This document shows positions 7,168 to 15,595 of a stretch of DNA of 18,101 nucleotides, piece after piece. This DNA comes from an uncultured Phascolarctobacterium sp. (lineage in GTDB: Bacteria > Bacillota > Negativicutes > Acidaminococcales > Acidaminococcaceae). The DNA lies in assembly GCA_900554395.1 (NCBI GenBank), contig USHB01000007.1:1-18101 (forward strand), written 5' to 3'. The stretch's first letter is position 1; every line of letters begins with the position of its first letter. A program made the position numbers and the translations under genes. The notes under the pieces are model-generated. The model did no database searches. It saw only the letters and a list, made by a program, of their open reading frames with translations, and was not told the DNA's origin.

Positions 7168-8260
7168 TCATTTTCCGCTGTCAAGCAGCGCAAAGGTTTC
7201 GTCAAGGTTTAACTGCGCTTTCCGGCGAAGCTGCTCCATGCGTTCGTTCTGCACAAGCGGCGGCTTATCCCAGGCTGCCTCAAGCACATTTAAAAGCCTG
7301 CTTTCGCTGATGTTTTCCACACTGCCTGCCAATATTCCGCCTGCCGTGTTTACAAAGGCATCCACTTTAGGGTCATAGGATATTGCCAGAACGGGAACTT
7401 TCATAACGGCAGCAAACACCAAAGCATGCAGGCGCATGCCTAAAAGCAGTTTAAAATTGCCTATCAGCGATAAAAATTCTTCCGTGTTAAACGGTTTGTC
7501 CAAAAAGAAAATACCGTTTTCATCTTTTAAAAAGTCTGCAAGCAGGGCACAGCTTTTTAAATCTGCCGGATACTGCAAAGGCAAAAGCACAATTTGCGCA
7601 TCGTGTTTTTGCTTAAACTGTTTTAAGGCTGCGGCAATAACCTTAAAGCAATTTACATCGCCTGCCCACGGACGTATGGAAATGCCAAGCACCGGCTTTT
7701 TAACATCAATGCCGTTTTCAGCAAGCAGCTTCTGCCCTATTGCCTTATCTGCCACAGGCAACGCCAGTACGGAATCTGCCGTTACCAAAATATTTTTGGC
7801 GTTTACGCCCATTTTAAGCAGTTCAGCTTCGGAATCGGCATCCCTGACCGTAATTAAATCCGCTGCCGCAGACAATTCTGGTAAGTTTTCTTGCCAGCGT
7901 ATTACGTATGGGGCCAATGCCGTGCGAATACAGCATTACCTTTTTGCCTGCCCATTTTCCCATAGAGATGATGAACAAATAATAAAACAGGCTGCGCAGG
8001 CTGGTTACATCCTGCAAAAGGCTGCCGCCGCCGCTTAAAAGCATATCGGCATTTTTTACGGCACTATATATTTTAAAAAAGTTAAAACGGTAAATGCTTT
8101 TTACATTATGTTTGGCGGCGGTTTCGGCAGGATTGCCGGAAATTACCGTCAGGTCAATTTCCGGCTGTACCCCGCGCAAAGCCCTTACAATAGATGTAAG
8201 CATGGCTTCGTCGCCGGCATTGGCAAATCCGTAATATCCGGAAATGACAATTTTATTCAT
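7168..8260 (-). pseudogene. csaB: Polysaccharide pyruvyl transferase CsaB, interrupted by one frameshift
   Basis: CsaB adds ketal-linked pyruvate to secondary cell-wall polymer, the ligand of SLH-domain surface proteins in Bacillus. The first frame (8260 to about 7874) encodes MNKIVISGYYGFANAGDEA, LSGGGSLLQDVTSLRSL and YSHGIGPIRNTLARKLTRI, the family N-terminal half. The C-terminal half (about 7873 to 7168) continues in another frame with AAADLITVRDADSEAELL, VTADSVLAL, GISIRP, LLGMRLHALVFAA and VPVLAISYDPK. Joining them gives about 363 aa, the normal CsaB length, so only the frame is wrong (one base gained or two lost near 7866-7880). Both halves keep family residues, so this is either a recent mutation or a sequence error. 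The ATG overlaps the DUF5693 stop by 8 bp (ATGAATAA). The true protein may be functional if the shift is an artefact. Confidence 0.88.
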
Positions 8261-10346
8261 TACCCAAATATCTCCTTTGCCACTTTTGTAAATAAGGCAT
8301 TAACAAATGAAGCACAATAACGGCGGCTATGCCAATTAAGGCACCCAGCCAGTAACCGTCAAGTGCGCGGATATAACTCATAATAACGGGGGTGCGCATA
8401 TGCGCAAAAGTCTGCACAAGACTGCCCTGCCCTATTACAGCACCGGCCACTAAAATCATCTGCCACAGGCGCGGCGCTTTGTAATAAGCGGCATAAGCCG
8501 CTACGAAAAAGGCGGGATGCCCTATCATAAACTCTTTGGTACGCGGGCGGGCATACATAAGCTGTTCCAGCATGGCGCGCATTTTAAGTTCAATGCCCAA
8601 AACAGGCACGCCGGAAGTATGGCCGCTGCGGCCGACAAAAATATAAACCACAAAAGCCAGCACACCCAAAATGAAAAGGTGTTCAAGGCGGATATGCGTA
8701 GACAAAAGATAGCGGATATCATCAATAATACCGCCGCCGGTTTTGCCGCCAAAAACGTTAAAGCGTTTAACATACCACAGCATCATCAACAGCACCGGCA
8801 TAATAAATGTAAGTTTTACGCCGCGGTAGATATCAATTTCCAAAAAGAAGCGAACATCGCCGAGCAGAGCGGAAATCATTGCTGCTCCGCATAACGACAT
8901 TAATACGGCGGCGCCAAGCTGCACCGTGGTGCGCATAATGAACTGCACCATGCATTTGCAGCGCACTTTTACGCTGTCCCACCACTCTACAATAACAATC
9001 ATCGAAAGTACCGGAAACACACATGCCGAAGCAAATGCCAAAGCCTGCCTAAGCAGCGGCGACTGCATTTTAAACATCAGCGCGCCTACGCAGACACCGG
9101 CAGAAACCATAATAATGTTCTGCCATTTAAACGGCAAAAAGCCAAAGGTAAGGCTTAAATACATAATGCAGGCTGCCACAACGGCAAGCGCCGGCAGAAC
9201 CAGCAGTTTTTTATCGGGGAAGTAGCCGCTGCCGCTGCCATCCGGATTTGTAAAAGTATCGCTGGTGCCAAGTTTAAAGTCGCGTCCTTCCACATCGGCA
9301 GCAATGCTGCTTACATAATCAAGGTTAAGTTCCAAAATATCCTGCCCGTTTTGCGGCAGCATAAAAGGTTTAATATAATTAATGCGGATATTGCGTTCTT
9401 CATCGGTCAATGCCCAGCGGCGCAAAGCCTCCGGCATTTTCAGCTTGCGCTGTTCATCCTGCCCGATAATATAAGAACGTGCTACCTGGTAATCCATTTT
9501 TTCCGCCAGCGGAATCAGGCCTTCCATTGGCGCAAACTGAAGCTGGGTGTAATGCTCCACCATGCCGAAAACCATATTATGGCTTTTCAGTTTTTCTGCC
9601 ATATAATCCAGCTTACCGGGGAAGCCTACAACTTCCTTGCCGCAGCCTATATAAGAAACAACGTTGGCTCCGGATTTGTCAATGCGGTCAAAAACGCTGT
9701 CAATCTGCGCTTCCGTTACAGGCAGATAGTTTTGCGGACGTACAATAACGTTAAAGCCCGCACCGGCAACCTGCTGCATTTCTTCGGTAGAAAGACCGAG
9801 CGGAGCCTGCATGAGCGGCTGCTTGGTATCGTAGTTATCTTTTTCAAGGATGCGCGGGTCGCCCAATACGCGGATAATGCGCGGAGATTCACTTACAACG
9901 GCAATGCGGCTGTCTGCATAGCGCAGGTGCAAATCTTCCTCAACTTCCTTAAAAGTTACGGGTGAGCTGCCGCCGGTAATGTAAACAGCATCGGCAATTA
10001 TTTCATCCTGCATGGCAGCAGCAAACCTGCCGCCGGTGCCGTTTACGCCGTCCTGCAAAAGTTCGCGCCCGGTTACTGCGTAAACAAGCCCTTTATCGTT
10101 AAGTTTCTGCAAAGTAGTATCAAAAACTATCAGCGAAGTTACGCCGGCGTCCTTAAATTTTTTCAGCACATCATCAAACGGCAGGCCTTCCCAGGCCGCA
10201 AGCTGCTGCAAGCCTTCGTACTCCATTGCCATTTCCACGGTATCGTTTTGTTTTTCAATTTCGTATCTGCTGTAATTAAGCCACAACGCACCGATAAGCC
10301 CGATGAGCATAACTGCAAGCAGGAACGGATTATAACGGCTTTTCAT
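8253..10346 (-). CDS. DUF5693-like multi-spanning membrane protein
   Basis: A 697-aa membrane protein that I associate with DUF5693, which is often found beside csaB in Firmicutes; its function is unknown. One N-terminal helix (about 6-24) is followed by a large extracytoplasmic region (to about 370). That region has an alpha/beta look, with repeated elements such as EGLPFDDVLKKFKDAGVTSLIVFDTTL and FNVIVRPQNYLPVTEAQIDSVFDRI. About eight or more hydrophobic helices fill the C-terminal half (about 380-690), including LLVLPALAVVAACIMYLSL, FILGVLAFVVYIFV and LGALIGIAAVIVLHLLM. I choose ATG 10346 with GGTGGAG upstream over GTG 10358. It lies 24 bp after prfB and overlaps csaB by 8 bp. Its position implies a role in wall-polymer or surface-layer assembly (inference). 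Confidence 0.8.
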   Translation of the reverse strand: MKSRYNPFLLAVMLIGLIGALWLNYSRYEIEKQNDTVEMAMEYEGLQQLAAWEGLPFDDVLKKFKDAGVTSLIVFDTTLQKLNDKGLVYAVTGRELLQDGVNGTGGRFAAAMQDEIIADAVYITGGSSPVTFKEVEEDLHLRYADSRIAVVSESPRIIRVLGDPRILEKDNYDTKQPLMQAPLGLSTEEMQQVAGAGFNVIVRPQNYLPVTEAQIDSVFDRIDKSGANVVSYIGCGKEVVGFPGKLDYMAEKLKSHNMVFGMVEHYTQLQFAPMEGLIPLAEKMDYQVARSYIIGQDEQRKLKMPEALRRWALTDEERNIRINYIKPFMLPQNGQDILELNLDYVSSIAADVEGRDFKLGTSDTFTNPDGSGSGYFPDKKLLVLPALAVVAACIMYLSLTFGFLPFKWQNIIMVSAGVCVGALMFKMQSPLLRQALAFASACVFPVLSMIVIVEWWDSVKVRCKCMVQFIMRTTVQLGAAVLMSLCGAAMISALLGDVRFFLEIDIYRGVKLTFIMPVLLMMLWYVKRFNVFGGKTGGGIIDDIRYLLSTHIRLEHLFILGVLAFVVYIFVGRSGHTSGVPVLGIELKMRAMLEQLMYARPRTKEFMIGHPAFFVAAYAAYYKAPRLWQMILVAGAVIGQGSLVQTFAHMRTPVIMSYIRALDGYWLGALIGIAAVIVLHLLMPYLQKWQRRYLGNE

Positions 10347-10370
10347 CGCTATCTCCACCCACTACCGTAC

Positions 10371-11481
10371 TTAAATTTTCTTTTGCTGCGACCTTAAATA
10401 AGCCTCAATAAACATATCAAGCCCGCCGTCCATTACTGCCTGGACATTGCCGGTTTCTGCTCCGGTACGGTGGTCTTTTACCATTTTATAAGGCTGGAAT
10501 ACATAGGAGCGAATCTGGCTGCCCCATTCAATATCCTGGTAATCGCCGGCAATATCGTTTTTCAGCGCTTCCTGTTTTGCACGTTCAAATTCATACAATT
10601 TGGCGCGCAAAAGCTGCATGCAGCGTTCACGGTTCTGAATCTGCGAGCGTTCGTTCTGGCACTGTACAATAATGCCTGTTGGCAGGTGCGTCATGCGCAC
10701 GGCGGAACTTGTTTTGTTAACGTGCTGTCCGCCTGCGCCGCTAGCGCGGTAAGTATCAACTTTTAAATCAGAAGGGTCAATTTTAATATCAACGCTGTCA
10801 TCCAGTTCCGGCATAACGTCTACCGCCGCAAAAGAAGTATGGCGGCGTGCGTTGGCATCAAACGGAGAAATGCGCACAAGACGGTGTACGCCTTTTTCGC
10901 TGCGCAAATAACCGTAAGCGTTATGGCCGTTAATTTGCAGCGTTGCGCTTTTTACGCCTGCTTCATCGCCGGGAAGGTAATCAAGCATTTCAATCTGGAA
11001 GCCTTCACGTTCTGCATAGCGGGTGAACATACGCAGCAGCATGCTTGTCCAGTCCTGCGCTTCCGTGCCGCCGGCACCGGCATGCAGAGTTAAAATTGCA
11101 TTATTGGCATCATATTCGCCGTTAAGCAGCATGCCGAGTTCCAAATGCTCAATTTCAGATTTGGCTGTTTCCAAACCGGCGGCAAGTTCTTCATCCATGC
11201 CGGAATCCGGTTCTTCCAAAGCCAGTTCCACCATTACTTCCAAATCGTCCAGTCTTTGTTCAAGGGTGCGGACGGTATCAACTTCAGCTTTAAGCTGGGT
11301 TACTGCCTGCGCAGTTTTCTGTGCTGCATCGGGGTCATCCCAAAAATCGGGCGCACCCATTTTATGTTCTAATTCAGCAATGCGGTCTTCTTTAGCAGCG
11401 ACGTCAAAGAGACCCCCTCATTTCCTCTAATTTTTGCTTTAATGCGGATATTTCCGGTTTATATTCCTCTATCAGCACCAA
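10371..11481 (-). CDS. prfB: Peptide chain release factor 2, with programmed +1 frameshift
   Basis: Recognises UGA and UAA and triggers release of finished proteins on the ribosome. The reading begins at a TTG (11481), with AAGGG 8 nt upstream, and encodes MVLIEEYKPEISALKQKL up to ...MRGSL. The in-frame UGA at codon 26 (11406-11404) is bypassed by a +1 shift at CTTTGAC, then DVAAKEDRIAELEHK leads into GAPDFWDDP. With this start the product is 369 aa. The SPF anticodon-like motif falls at 205-207 and the GGQ catalytic motif (ASGAGGQHVNKT) at 250-252, identical to E. coli RF2 numbering, which supports both the start and the shift. A GTG at 11478 is an alternative start. It is located 44 bp after secA, as in Bacillus. 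Confidence 0.97.
11403..11418 (-). promoter_or_regulatory. prfB programmed +1 frameshift site
   Basis: Minus strand: AGGGGG (11418-11413) acts as an internal ribosome-binding sequence, then TCT and the slippery CTT TGA C (11409-11403). This is the well-known autoregulatory RF2 site: low RF2 makes the UGA pause long, the ribosome slips onto TTT and translation continues. It lies at the same codon (26) as in E. coli. Confidence 0.97.
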
Positions 11482-11525
11482 ATTCACATCCCTTCATAGG
11501 TAATATATTTTAATTTATGGTTTTC

Positions 11526-14042
11526 TTATTTATCTTTGCCGCAGCAGTTTTTATACTTTTTGCCGCTGCCGCAGGGACACGGGTCATTACGGCCGGGTTC
11601 ATCCTTTTTTACAACCGGCTGTTTGGTTCCTTCGTCCTGCGCGTTGGTAGAAGCGTTTTCAAGACGGTCTTCAACCTTGGGCTGGGTAACTACGTTTACA
11701 CGGTAAATGTAGCGCACAACGTCATCCTGAATGGCATCAATCATAGCCTGGAACATATCATAGGCTTCAAATTTATATTCAACCAGCGGGTCTTTCTGGC
11801 CGTATGCGCGCAGGCCAACACCTTCACGCAGCATATCCATGGCATCAAGGTGTTCCATCCAGTGGTTATCAACTACTTTAAGCATTACAAGATTTTCCAG
11901 TTCACGCATCAGTTCCGGAGTAATTGCGGCTTCGCGTTCTGCGTAATGCTCGTCTGCAACTTTATGCAGGTATTCTTCCAGTTCCTCACGGCTGAGGTTC
12001 TGCAAATATTCAACAGTCAAAAGTCCGTGCGGAGCGTAGAATTCTTCGGCATAATTAATGAGCGCCTGCAAATCCCAGTCTTCGGAATAAACTTCGGGCG
12101 GCGCATACATGGCCATTGTGCGGTCCACAACCTTATGCACCATTTCCATAATGGTATCGCGCAGGTTAGCCTGCTGCAAAATTTTGCGGCGCTGGCTGTA
12201 AATAACTTCGCGCTGCTGGTTCATTACGTTATCGTATTCCAGAACCTGTTTACGGATGGTGAAGTTGCGTGCTTCTACCTTCTTCTGTGCAGATTCGATG
12301 GATTTGGTTACCAGTTTATGCTCAATGGGTTCATCTTCTTCCATGCCCAGTTTATCCATAATGCCGGAAATATTATCCGAGCCGAATAAACGCATCAGGT
12401 CATCTTCCAGAGAAAGGAAGAATTTGGAAGAACCAGGGTCGCCCTGACGGGCGCAGCGTCCGCGGAGCTGGTTATCAATACGGCGGCTTTCGTGGCGTTC
12501 CGTACCGATAATATGCAGACCGCCAAGTTCAGGCACGCCTTCGCCAAGCACAATATCGGTACCGCGGCCTGCCATGTTGGTAGCAATAGTTACAGCGCCG
12601 TACTGGCCTGCATGGGAGATGATTTCCGCTTCTTTTTCGTGATATTTTGCATTGAGGACGTTATGAGGAATGCCGCGGCGTTTCAGCATAGCCGAAAGTT
12701 CTTCGGACTGAGCGATAGAGGTTGTGCCAACCAGTACCGGGCGGCCGGATTTATGGCATTCTTCAATTTCCGCAACGGCTGCTTTATATTTAGCGCGTTT
12801 GGTTTTATAAATAACGTCCGGATAATCAATACGAATCATCGGTTTGTTGGTCGGAATTACAACAACATCCAAACCATAAATTTTCTGGAATTCCTGTTCT
12901 TCCGTTTTAGCAGTACCGGTCATACCGCTGAGTTTGTTGTACATACGGAAGTAGTTCTGGAAAGTGATGGTTGCCAAAGTCTGGCTTTCTCGTTCAACCT
13001 TAACGCCTTCTTTGGCTTCAATAGCCTGATGCAGGCCTTCGGAGAAGCGGCGGCCGAACATGAGGCGTCCGGTAAATTCGTCTACGATAATTACCTGACC
13101 GTCTTTTACAACGTAATCTTTATCGCGGTGCATAATGGCTTTGGCTTTTAAAGCGCACATCAAATGATGCGAGAAGTCAACGCCGTGTTCAGCATCATAC
13201 AGATTGCCGATGCCCAGCATTTTTTCAGCTTTGGCAATACCGGTTTCCGTAGGAGCAACCGTTTTAAGTTTTTCATCAACGGTATAATCTTCGCCTTCCG
13301 TCATATTGGCAACAACATGCGCCAGTACGCGGTACAAATCGGTAGATTTTTCGCCCGGGCCGGAAATGATAAGCGGGGTACGCGCTTCGTCGATTAAGAT
13401 ACTGTCAACCTCATCGACGATGCAGTAATTAAGTTCGCGCTGAACCATCTGGCTTTCATCAACAACCATGTTGTCACGCAGATAGTCAAAACCGAACTCG
13501 TTGTTGGTGCCGTAGGTAATATCGGCAGCATAAGCCGCTTTGCGGTCGGGATAATCCATATCATGCACAATAAGGCCGACGCTGAGGCCAAGGGCTTTAT
13601 AAATGCGGCCCATATCCTGGCTGTCGCGGCGTGCCAGATAATCGTTGACGGTAACAACATGCACGCCTTTGCCGGTTAATGCGTTTAAATATGCAGGCAG
13701 GGTTGCAACAAGCGTTTTGCCTTCGCCGGTACGCATCTCGGCAATTTTGCCGCGGTGCAGTACGCAGCCGCCGATAAGCTGTACGTCAAAATGGCGCATG
13801 CCGGTAATACGTTTGGATGTTTCGCGCACAACGGCAAAAGCTTCCGGCAAAATATCATCCAAAGTTTCGCCTTTGGCAAGACGCAGTTTAAATTCGCCGG
13901 TTTTGGCAGCAAGGTTGGCAGAGCTTAACGCCTGCATTTCCGGTTCCAGCGCATTGATTTTATCAACAAGGACTTGTATTTCTTTTAACTCTTTGGCGTT
14001 TGGGTCACCAAAAATCTTTTTCAATAAGCCTTCGAGCAACAC
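11526..14042 (-). CDS. secA: Preprotein translocase ATPase SecA
   Basis: Motor that pushes unfolded preproteins through SecYEG. The 838-aa product begins near [19 protein letters not shown], the usual SecA opening. The Walker A loop is [15 protein letters not shown]-type Walker B is [15 protein letters not shown], and the second nucleotide domain has [10 protein letters not shown] and [15 protein letters not shown]. The wing/scaffold and two-helix-finger region includes [13 protein letters not shown]. The C-terminal zinc motif [14 protein letters not shown] is complete; it binds SecB or lipid in other species. The start is ambiguous among GTG 14048 (overlaps the ribosome site), GTG 14042 (5 nt after AAGGAG) and TTG 14039 (8 nt); I choose 14042. 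It heads the long envelope operon. A small palindrome (14063-14076) lies in its leader. Confidence 0.97.
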   Translation of the reverse strand: MLLEGLLKKIFGDPNAKELKEIQVLVDKINALEPEMQALSSANLAAKTGEFKLRLAKGETLDDILPEAFAVVRETSKRITGMRHFDVQLIGGCVLHRGKIAEMRTGEGKTLVATLPAYLNALTGKGVHVVTVNDYLARRDSQDMGRIYKALGLSVGLIVHDMDYPDRKAAYAADITYGTNNEFGFDYLRDNMVVDESQMVQRELNYCIVDEVDSILIDEARTPLIISGPGEKSTDLYRVLAHVVANMTEGEDYTVDEKLKTVAPTETGIAKAEKMLGIGNLYDAEHGVDFSHHLMCALKAKAIMHRDKDYVVKDGQVIIVDEFTGRLMFGRRFSEGLHQAIEAKEGVKVERESQTLATITFQNYFRMYNKLSGMTGTAKTEEQEFQKIYGLDVVVIPTNKPMIRIDYPDVIYKTKRAKYKAAVAEIEECHKSGRPVLVGTTSIAQSEELSAMLKRRGIPHNVLNAKYHEKEAEIISHAGQYGAVTIATNMAGRGTDIVLGEGVPELGGLHIIGTERHESRRIDNQLRGRCARQGDPGSSKFFLSLEDDLMRLFGSDNISGIMDKLGMEEDEPIEHKLVTKSIESAQKKVEARNFTIRKQVLEYDNVMNQQREVIYSQRRKILQQANLRDTIMEMVHKVVDRTMAMYAPPEVYSEDWDLQALINYAEEFYAPHGLLTVEYLQNLSREELEEYLHKVADEHYAEREAAITPELMRELENLVMLKVVDNHWMEHLDAMDMLREGVGLRAYGQKDPLVEYKFEAYDMFQAMIDAIQDDVVRYIYRVNVVTQPKVEDRLENASTNAQDEGTKQPVVKKDEPGRNDPCPCGSGKKYKNCCGKDK

Positions 14043-14090
14043 TCTCACTCCTTAAATTTCCGTGTTTTATAAACACTATACTAACATAAA

Positions 14091-14119
14091 ATTTTACCAA
14101 AAACAGACCAAAAAGTCAA
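14091..14119 (-). promoter_or_regulatory. Sigma-A type promoter of the secA operon
   Basis: TTGACT (14119-14114), 17-bp spacer, TAAAAT (14096-14091). The -35 hexamer overlaps the U-tract of the hpf terminator, so hpf ends and secA begins within a few bases of each other. An alternative, poorer -10 (TATAGT, 14080-14075) is also present. Confidence 0.7.
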
Positions 14120-14147
14120 AAGCCCGGGAGCTTTCTCCCGGGCTTTT
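14111..14147 (-). terminator. Rho-independent terminator after hpf
   Basis: Perfect stem of 10 G/C-rich pairs (arms 14144-14135 and 14130-14121), extendable to 13 with A-U pairs, with a four-base loop. It is followed on the minus strand by TTTTGACTTTTT. The hairpin is also flanked by a T-run on the plus strand, so it could work in both directions. Confidence 0.88.
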
Positions 14148-14167
14148 TTGTGAAATCAATGTAAAGA

Positions 14168-14698
14168 TTATTTTAACTCAGGCTGCAGCAAACCATAATT
14201 GCCGTCTTTGCGGCGATATACTACATTTACTCCGCCGTAATCGGGGTCATAGTATACAAAGAAATCATGGTCAAGCAAATTCATTTGCAAAATTGCTTCT
14301 TCTGCCGTCATCGGATTCATCGAGAATTTTTTGTTCTTGATAATCTTGAATTCATCATCAGGAGCCGCTTCTACTTCAGGAGCAGGCACCGGTTCAGCAA
14401 AGTTGCTGTATTTACGTTTGGCAAGGCGTGTTTTATATTTATGTACCTGGCGTTCGATTTTTTCTACTACCAAATCAATGGAAGAGTACATATCTTTCGT
14501 GGTTTCCTGTGCTCTGATTAAAATGCCGCTGGCAGGAACGGTAATTTCAACGATATGGTTGCCTTTTTCAACTTTTAATACTGCACTGATATCGCCAACA
14601 GTTTTAAACTGGCGCGTAATTTTCGTAATTTTCTTTTCTACATACTCTTTCAACGCCGGTGTTACAACAATGTTCTTTCCTCTTACGTTTACGTTCAT
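14168..14698 (-). CDS. hpf: Ribosome hibernation promoting factor, long form
   Basis: Binds the 30S subunit in stationary phase or stress and, in the long form, pairs two 70S ribosomes into inactive 100S particles. The 176-aa protein has an N-terminal S30AE fold (about 1-95: MNVNVRGKNIVVTPALKEYVEKKI, VEITVPASGILIRAQE, DMYSSIDLVVEKIERQ). A linker rich in Glu, Pro and Ala follows (about 112-128). The C-terminal dimerisation domain (about 132-176) contains FSMNPMTAEEAILQMNLLDHDFFVY and VVYRRKDGNYGLLQPEL. The start is secure: AAGGAGGG precedes ATG 14698. It is a single-gene unit between two terminators. Two leader hairpins (14715-14750) and a sigma-H-like promoter candidate suggest stress or growth-phase control. 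Placement directly before secA is also seen in other Firmicutes. Confidence 0.96.
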   Translation of the reverse strand: MNVNVRGKNIVVTPALKEYVEKKITKITRQFKTVGDISAVLKVEKGNHIVEITVPASGILIRAQETTKDMYSSIDLVVEKIERQVHKYKTRLAKRKYSNFAEPVPAPEVEAAPDDEFKIIKNKKFSMNPMTAEEAILQMNLLDHDFFVYYDPDYGGVNVVYRRKDGNYGLLQPELK

Positions 14699-14714
14699 AA
14701 ATTATCCCTCCTTA

Positions 14715-14750
14715 ATCCCGAGGTCCGGGATAACAAACTCTTTGTTTGTT
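14715..14750 (-). other. Two hairpins in the hpf leader
   Basis: On the minus strand AACAAAC and GTTTGTT (14750-14744, 14738-14732; 7 bp) are followed by ATCCCG and CGGGAT (14731-14726, 14720-14715; 6 bp), ending just before the AAGGAGGG ribosome site. They could affect mRNA stability or access to the ribosome site. Function is unknown. Confidence 0.6.
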
Positions 14751-14757
14751 ATTATTA

Positions 14758-14786
14758 GTATTCGCCGTAATATTTAAAACTCCTGC
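14758..14786 (-). promoter_or_regulatory. Candidate sigma-H-like promoter of hpf
   Basis: GCAGGAGTT (14786-14778), 11-bp gap, GGCGAATAC (14766-14758). This matches the sigma-H consensus RnAGGAWWW-N11/12-RnnGAATWW at all but two informative positions. The hpf homologue yvyD of Bacillus subtilis has sigma-B and sigma-H promoters. No good sigma-A match was seen nearby. It remains a candidate only, as the match could be chance. Confidence 0.35.
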
Positions 14787-14798
14787 AAAAAATTACAA

Positions 14799-14835
14799 AA
14801 ACTCGTGCAAAAAAGTCTTTTTTCTGCACGAGTTT
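14799..14835 (-). terminator. Terminator of the amino-acid transporter operon
   Basis: Eleven-base-pair perfect stem (arms 14835-14825 and 14809-14799), with the inner part able to extend through A/T pairs, followed by TTGTAATTTTTTGC on the minus strand. It lies 28 bp after the ATPase stop. Confidence 0.85.
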
Positions 14836-14863
14836 ACACTTTGATAAATTTGTAACAATTTGC

Positions 14864-15595
14864 TTATAAAATTTTTGACAAGAAGCTGCGGGTACGTTCT
14901 TCCTTAGCATGCAGGAAAATATCATCCGGAGCGCCCTGTTCCAGAATTTTGCCGCCGTCAACAAACAGCACTCTGTCGCCTACTTCGCGGGCAAAGCCCA
15001 TTTCGTGGGTAACAACAACCATCGTCATGCCTTCATTGGCAAGCGTTTTCATAACGTCCAGAACTTCTTTAATCATTTCCGGGTCAAGGGCAGAAGTCGG
15101 CTCGTCAAACAAAAGCGCCTTCGGCTTCATGGCAAGCGCACGGGCAATGGCAACGCGCTGCTGCTGGCCGCCGCTAAGCTGGTCCGGATACGCACCTGCC
15201 TTATCGGAAAGGCCTACTTTACCCAAAAGTTCCATAGCCGTTGCTTCGGCATCCTTGCGGCTGATGCCGCGGACCTTCATCGGCGCAAGCACAAGGTTGT
15301 CAAGCACCGTCATATGCGGAAACAGGTTAAAACGCTGGAACACCATGCCTACTTCTTTGCGCACTTCGTTAATGTTGGCTTCGCCGTCAAGTTTGATGCC
15401 ATCTACAACAATGGTGCCTTCGGTAGGTTCTTCAAGATAGTTCATGCAGCGCAGCAAAGTACTTTTGCCGCTGCCGCTGGGACCTATTATTACCACTACT
15501 TCTTTTTCGGCAATGGTAAGGTCAATGCCGCGCAAAACTTCAAGGCTGCCGTAATTTTTCTTCAGCCCGGTAATTTTAATCATTTCGTTTGTCAT
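14864..15595 (-). CDS. Polar amino-acid ABC transporter ATP-binding protein (GlnQ/HisP type)
   Basis: Cytoplasmic ATPase that powers uptake of a polar amino acid. The 243-aa protein has Walker [10 protein letters not shown] at 38-46, Q-loop [17 protein letters not shown], signature [16 protein letters not shown], Walker [16 protein letters not shown] and switch-His [10 protein letters not shown]; the last two blocks are typical of the polar amino-acid subfamily. ATG 15595 overlaps the permease stop by 4 bp (ATGA), with GGAGG 11 nt upstream. A later ATG at 15583 is possible but lacks a ribosome site. It forms a complete importer with the permease and the two lipoproteins. The exact substrate cannot be read from sequence. 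Confidence 0.95.
   Translation of the reverse strand: MTNEMIKITGLKKNYGSLEVLRGIDLTIAEKEVVVIIGPSGSGKSTLLRCMNYLEEPTEGTIVVDGIKLDGEANINEVRKEVGMVFQRFNLFPHMTVLDNLVLAPMKVRGISRKDAEATAMELLGKVGLSDKAGAYPDQLSGGQQQRVAIARALAMKPKALLFDEPTSALDPEMIKEVLDVMKTLANEGMTMVVVTHEMGFAREVGDRVLFVDGGKILEQGAPDDIFLHAKEERTRSFLSKIL

Noticed and set aside
7860..7920. Possible programmed frameshift allowing full-length CsaB.
   Set aside because: No recognised slippery heptamer, stimulatory UGA context or internal ribosome site like that of prfB is present at the junction; mutation or sequence error is simpler.
11517..12389. A 290-codon plus-strand open frame rich in Phe, His and Asn.
   Set aside because: It is antisense to the conserved secA C-terminal half; its composition is what the codon bias of secA produces on the opposite strand, and it has no ribosome site or family pattern.
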